Shown: in pieces, positions 54,601 to 61,400 of the stretch
Layout: each line of letters starts with the position of its first letter
Numbering within the stretch: position 1 is the stretch's first letter
DNA from: Glossina fuscipes
Lineage: Eukaryota > Arthropoda > Insecta > Diptera > Glossinidae
Assembly: GCF_014805625.2 (NCBI RefSeq)
Contig: NW_023998423.1
Location: 2,668,912 to 2,732,911, forward strand
Direction: 5' to 3'
DNA: 64,000 bases
Made by a program: the position numbers and the translations under genes
The notes under the pieces: generated by a model
The model's database searches: none
The model's input: the letters and a program-made list of their open reading frames with translations, nothing else
Told to the model about the DNA's origin: nothing

Positions 54601-57600
54601 TGTCACATAATAAAATAACCGACAGCAACGACGGCGGCAGCTACAATGACAACAATAATGTTAACAACGACAATAGCTTTTTATTATTATATCCTTCAAA
54701 AGCAATACAACAGAAGAATGAAAGTAAACGAAATGCCGAAGAGGCAGATTCCTGCTGCGCAACGTGCAAAGAGGCAGAAAGCGAGAGATGGAGGCAAAGG
54801 GAGCCACAGTGAAGTCTTTCTAAGAAAACCTAATAAACGAAGACATTTGAGTAAACGTAACAAATTTAAAATCAGTTCTAAAAAGGAAAATATAAAGCGA
54901 AAAAAAAAACAATTCTTTTTTTTTAATTTTGAAAGCGAATCTCGGATATCCTGAGAGAATCAAAGCAATTTTTAATTTAATCATACTTTTTCTTAATAAT
55001 AGGCGGTAGAGATATCGGCTTTGTTCAGGATATTTCCAGATAAATTTGGGCCGCAGCTTGCAAATTCTTTTTCCAAATATATATAAAAACTTTGATGATT
55101 TTCAATTCAATCCAAACCAAGTAACTATACCTTGCAAAAATGCAGCCCGTTTGTAAGAGCTTAATTTCACTTCACACATCTCTCCTTCGCTTAGCAGACT
55201 TAATAATAAATAGGCAATAGGGCGGACGGAAGAGAAGAATCAATTATTATTAATTTGAAAATCTTCAGATTTGATCTCAATAAAATTTGAAAGAGTTCTT
55301 AAATGATCTTTAGAAAGGACAGACGGACAGACATTGATAAATTGTTGGTTATCTAGACCGTCTGGGTTTTACGGGGTTCACAGAAGCTGTTTTCTGTCTA
55401 TCTGTCTGCACAATATCTGGAAGAGCCTTTCACGTTTCTATGAATCCACTGACATACATTTTAATTAAACTTAAGTTTTTTAGGCTAAGACAGTAATGAA
55501 TATTCGAAGTACTCTGCACGCCTTTTACGGGGGCTAGGAAGCTGTTCTTTTAAAAGGCCAGATAAGATTGCCTTACTTCACACGGCGCCTATTACATATC
55601 ATATGTTTGTTCGGTTTAATCGTAAATGTAGAGTAAACAATAATACGACAACAACAATAACTCATAAAACTCAACATGTACTCATATATAAACTCAAAGA
55701 GATGTATGTGCCATACAGGATAAATTCACTTTGACGCATAGAATTTTTTCTTTCAAAGAAAAGACAACAAAAAGGACAAGAAGAAAAAAAAAAAAACAAA
55801 ATACAAATAGAAAGAGAAAGAGAACTGAAACCAAAGCCAAAAAAACCATCATAAATGAAGTTAAAGGCAATGAATATTAAATGGCAACAGTTTACGCATT
55901 TTCTGCTTGAATTCACTTATGGAAAAACAGATATCCGAAACAAACACACGTACGGGAATACGGGAGCATAGGTCACAGAAAGTACACCCACCGTACTGCA
56001 TATAAAAAGCTAATGAATAAATGAATGATTGCCTTTTGTTCAGATAGTTTTTAAATTAAATGCACAGAGAGACAAACGATCAGGCAAAGCTCACTATAAA
56101 GTCAGGAAAAAAGCAATTTGTTGAAATTTAAATGAGTATATTGGTAAGCCTGTGTTATGTAAAATAGAAAAGCAAAAAAAAAAAAAAAAAAAAAAAAATA
56201 GAAAAAGGTAACATGACTATGTATTGTATTGATATCCTCTCTCCTTTTTTTCCATATACAAATTGCTACAGTTTATAAAACGAACAAAAGCGCTAAAGCA
56301 GTACGCTAGGTTTAGCTTTGTCTTTGGAATAAGCCAACGTACTCTTTATAAGGACTTTTCAATCTGCACAGAACTACAAAGCTACAAAGAAGCTGAGAAA
56401 AATGTTTAATTCAATTATGCGCGCCTCTACTCTTTACTGAAGGCTTCTTCACACCAGATTTGCGGAAATCTTTAGTTATTAAAGGTGTCGAAGATTCGTT
56501 GTAAGCTTATCGTTTCCTTTCTTTTTTCTTATTTCAATAAATGCTTCTTTGTTCACTTTAGTAAAAGCACTTTGTTGAAAAGTTCAAGTGCTTGTTACAA
56601 ACGTCATATTGAGCAATTAATAAACGGTTGAAAGAACAAAGGGCAGAGAGGGAGAGAGAAAGCTTAATAAAAGATATGAAACGAATTCTGAGCACTCAAC
56701 CTTTAAAGGTCAAGACGGTTGATAGTAATAAATAAAAGAAATAAAAAATTCTTTGAAATCTTTTTACATTTTCTACAAAAATTTACTTTTTATTAAAAAA
56801 ACTTTTAGTAAATTCAAAATCTAATATTTCTTTATAAGTCAAAGAAAAATGACGCTTACATATATATATATAGGGCGCCTACTTTACAGCTCTTACGCGA
56901 ATTTTGCTAAAACAATTATTAAGTAAATTTTCATTGAATTCTTTACTAATCGCAAGAGAGGAAAACATTTACGATTTTTCTGTTTTATTAAAAAAAGTTA
57001 TACAATTCACTTATTCTATGTAGATTAATAAAAACTTGACGTAGACACGACTACGCATATAAATGCCAAAGTATAATCGCATACAAATATTTGGTTGGAA
57101 AAAATTCATAAGCATCTTAAGGAAAGTGTAAGTTTGGTAAGTTTGGGAAAGAAGACTGTCAGACCATTTTCACTGTGGAGAACACGTAATAGCAGAAGTG
57201 GATTGAAAGCGAAGAGAATTAATTACCACATTTGAATGCTTCACTTGTCAAATCGTTTGACTCTCCTTTGTTAAAAACCGTTAGCTCCGCTCTCAGACTT
57301 AATTATAAGATTTATGTATGTATTTAGAGTAGGTTAAGTTCGTAGCTGATAGGTTGGAAAGTGAGGAACGTCGTGGAATCGACACAGATATCATGCTGAT
57401 GTTTGGCAAACGGTCTATTTTAAGAAAGGCATAGTTGGCTGGAGAAGGCGACTGGCATTTCAGTTTTTTCCGGTCGACCTGTCTATTTGGAATGGATGTA
57501 ATAGAAGAGAGAATCCCGCCGAATCACCATAATCGAATTCGATGGATCTAGCATCCGGATCAGATGATCTAGTAACCGTAGGAATTAGCAGGATAATGAA

Positions 57601-58353
57601 GAATTCGATCTTGTTATACATTTGTAGGGATCGTAAAAGCAAGAGAGACAACTTAGGGCGGAGTCTTAAATGTTAACATACAATGTTGTGAATCGAACAT
57701 AATGTATGATAGGTTGAAAGAATCCGCCCACAGAAGAACCAATTACTCAATAAAGAAGCGCTTTGGTGAATTGGCTTAAATGGTAACCTTCTACTTAGCC
57801 TCATGGAAAAGGCTAAAGAGGTAGCAATTAGCTCGTCCCAAGCACTTTAATTCGGTCCCCACAACTTTCTGGATATTTTAATATTTTAATGTCAAAGCAC
57901 TTGGCTCCTGTCTGTGTACATTCAAAACGAACTTGCTTGATAAAATGTGCTAACAACACTAAATAACCAAATTTTCTTAGCCATTGAATAATAAATAATT
58001 TTAAAGTAAATTGTAGGAAGGATTTAATTAAAAGACTTCTTAAGAAAACAAATTAAGAGTAAATGCATATGAAAATCGTTTCCTCACGCTTGGTGTGAAA
58101 AGACGTATTGTAAACAAACTATTTTCCCACATAGAGTATACTTTTGGTTCTATAGACTTAATTGACTTTGCAAATGAGGCATTCAATGTAATGATGTTCT
58201 TAGCTATGCGGATATGAACGTTGCAAAAATTGCATACTTTCAGGATCAATTACAGTTTCCTGTGCTAAAAATTACTGAACTGTGGCAGGAAAATTTGCTA
58301 TAAGTTTTAATCATTCCATCTTAGATAGTCGCCTGCGTAATCTTTAATTTTCC

Positions 58354-58407
<54 letters not shown>

Positions 58408-61400
58408 GAGGAAGAGAGAAAGGGAAAAAGATAATAATAAGAATTATAGAAAGGGAGTAAATTTCTGTAGGCTTGTGCGTTATTACTGCTCTTAATTACT
58501 GTACATAGCAGATGAAATGGAACAAAGGCATAATTTGTTACAGCTACCGTATGAGGTAAGTCGGACAATTTAGTTTTATTTAGGTTTTCGGAAGAAAAAG
58601 TCCATACGGGATATTCATATGTATAGAAAGTGTATGTACGGGTATTGGGTTATGTAACACGACTTTGCAGCCTACTCTTTTCAAATGATGCGAAACTATC
58701 ATGTGGTTGATGCTTAGTGCCTCCACTACTTCGGACAACTTGCGTGCCGGCCTAGCTCAAGCAGTTACAAAATTCCATCGACTTTTCGGCCAGAGTGAGG
58801 TGCATTTTAGACATCGAAATTTCCGAAACGGAATCGCGCAAACCACTCCTGGGTCCTTCGTTTACTTCAGCTTTCCCACCGTACACATCACAAAAGGTTT
58901 TTTTGCGGCGTTTTTACCATTTGTTTAGTAAGTAAAAGTAATTTCTTCAGATATTTCATTTGTTTTTAAATCAATAGAACTTTTTGCACGAGCAAAGAGT
59001 TAGAAAATTATCTTCACAAAAAATATAAGCTGAAATTTGAGACAATCAATTGAGCGCTGCCCGATTTTTAGGCATTAACATCAGCCTACGGAAAAAACCG
59101 CAAAGCCCTTTTACATGACACAATATACACGTATGTATATATATTTATGTATATACGTGTAGAACTTATATATATATATATATATATATATCTATTTAAT
59201 TAATTTTTCAATCGCAACTTCATTTATTGGAAAATGTTTACTTTTGTGATTTTCAGTTTCATCTGCACGCAACTGTGCTATTGTTAATCTCATTGATTCA
59301 TTCCGTTGTATTCTTTCTTCTTCACTTCGACTAGCACGCGTTTGTGTGTGTTTGTCGTCCCATCTTTTTGATACATTTTCGATGTGACCATTGTTCTTTA
59401 GACGCAATTTGCTCATATGTTTCATTATTGTTGTTGTTGTTGTTGTTGTTGTTGGGTTTGACTTTGTGGACCAATATTTGCGGTTTTTTATGCCCTACGC
59501 CACTTGTGGTAAAAGAGTATATTAAGTTTGCGCGGATGTACGCAACATCCAGAAACACTTGAGACTGATCCACCGTCTATTATAGCGATCGATTTTCTGA
59601 ATTGATATAAGCTTGATTGTCCGTCTGTCAATCTGTCGGTTGTTTTCCTGCCAAACTTTGACTTCCAAACTTAACATCGAAGACACGCTTTAATTATTCA
59701 CATTATATTTTTCAATCTGAATGGCACGAACTTCAATGAGTCAGCTAACAAATAAGAACGAAAATTATTCCACTCTAACTTTATTACGTCTTTAGGAAAC
59801 TATAATAGCTGGGAAAACCCAAGTACAGGAGAGCAACGGTTGGAAGCTTTTGTAAACAGATGGCTCAAAATCTTCTGCTCTGCCTCCTTCTTGCACCATG
59901 GTAGCAGATTCAGGATAGGTCCTTCTCAATCTCATATTTCACGAAAGTGCTTCAACTTTCACAGTCGAAGCCAGAACTATCCTTCACGCTGCGAACCTTT
60001 CCCATAAAGCCAAACTCAAAACCGTCATCGTTACTGACCGTCTGTCTTTTTAAAACCTATACGAAATTCTACGACGTCGAGATGGAGCACCGTCAACAAA
60101 TTAAGGAATATCGTTACAACACTCGGCGAAAAGCTTAAAATGCTTTGGATACCAAGTCATATCGGTTTATTAGGAAGTAAGAAGGCTGATCGAGCGAAGT
60201 ATGCTGCTTCTGCACCTGTAATTATGGATGATGTAATGGAAAAGTTGGGTCTTCAAAGATACATTGCAAGAAAAGTTAAAGAGAAAATTGCAGAAGTAAA
60301 TCAACAACACCCACATCAGCACTGCTCTTCTATTAACCCTAAATTAATTCCACCTTTACATCGAATAAATGTTGAGAAAATCAAGATCCAAACATTTTCG
60401 AGAATTCGCCTTGGCCATTCAATTGCAACTCGCCCAATGGATTTTCAAGATGTCTTTCTCCCCAATCTGCAATTGCGGACAAGTTCTCGCTATTAAGCTC
60501 AATCTCTGTGACTGCCTTAACTTTTCCTTGGCTAGAAGTTTTGCCTTTCGGGCGACTATTCCTATAGACATTCTAAAATCAGCTGCAGAACAGAATATTA
60601 CGACAAGGTATTACTTTATCAAAACTGCTAGGGTCAATATCTAATGTACTTTTATAAATTAGAGCCGATATCCTTTGTTGTTAGTACTCCATGTCTTTTT
60701 CCTTTTAGTTTAAAAATTTATTTCATTAATCTAAAATTACAATAATAACAAAAAAATTATTTATATATATTAATATATTATATATTATTATTATGGGTGT
60801 ACAAAACGAATATTTATATTGATTCACATAGCAGTTATTTGCCCTCCTGGACAGGTGCTTCCTTTCTAAGAAGCACAGAGAAAGATCAAGTAAATAACGT
60901 TGCTCATGCTTTCGAGGACTAGTAATATCTTGATCTGACCGATCTTTCACCCGTCTATCTAGCTTTCTATTAATCGAAATTTAACCTAGAAAATTGTAAC
61001 AGTTTAATAGTATGACGGTTGCCTTAATTTTTTTAGTTATACAGGACGTTTAAAGAAATACATTTGGGATCCTAGAAAATTTGTACATAGTGTATATCCA
61101 TTTTCATTTCCCGATAGTCCGGTCAAGTCTAAAGAATCGTCAGCTTGAATGTTGGTTCAAAATTATATGCGCAAATCGAAGACATGCAGAAAGTGCCCAG
61201 CTTAGGCACATTACACAAGGAGCTAATGAGGTAAAGTATGCATTCAGTCCCTTAAGCGTAATATAGTCATTTTAACGGATTTCCCATCTCGTTTCAAAAT
61301 ATTTTGAATTCCTTTTCCGTTTTCCTTGTTCCTTTTTTCACGATGTTTATCTTCATCAATTGTCGTGCAGCGTATATTAAGTTTATAGGGGTGTTTGTGA

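Noticed and set aside
54646..54954. Lys/Arg-rich plus-strand frame that looks like a nuclear protein
   Set aside because: It is encoded by A-rich low-complexity DNA. The basic character follows from AAA/AGA codons.
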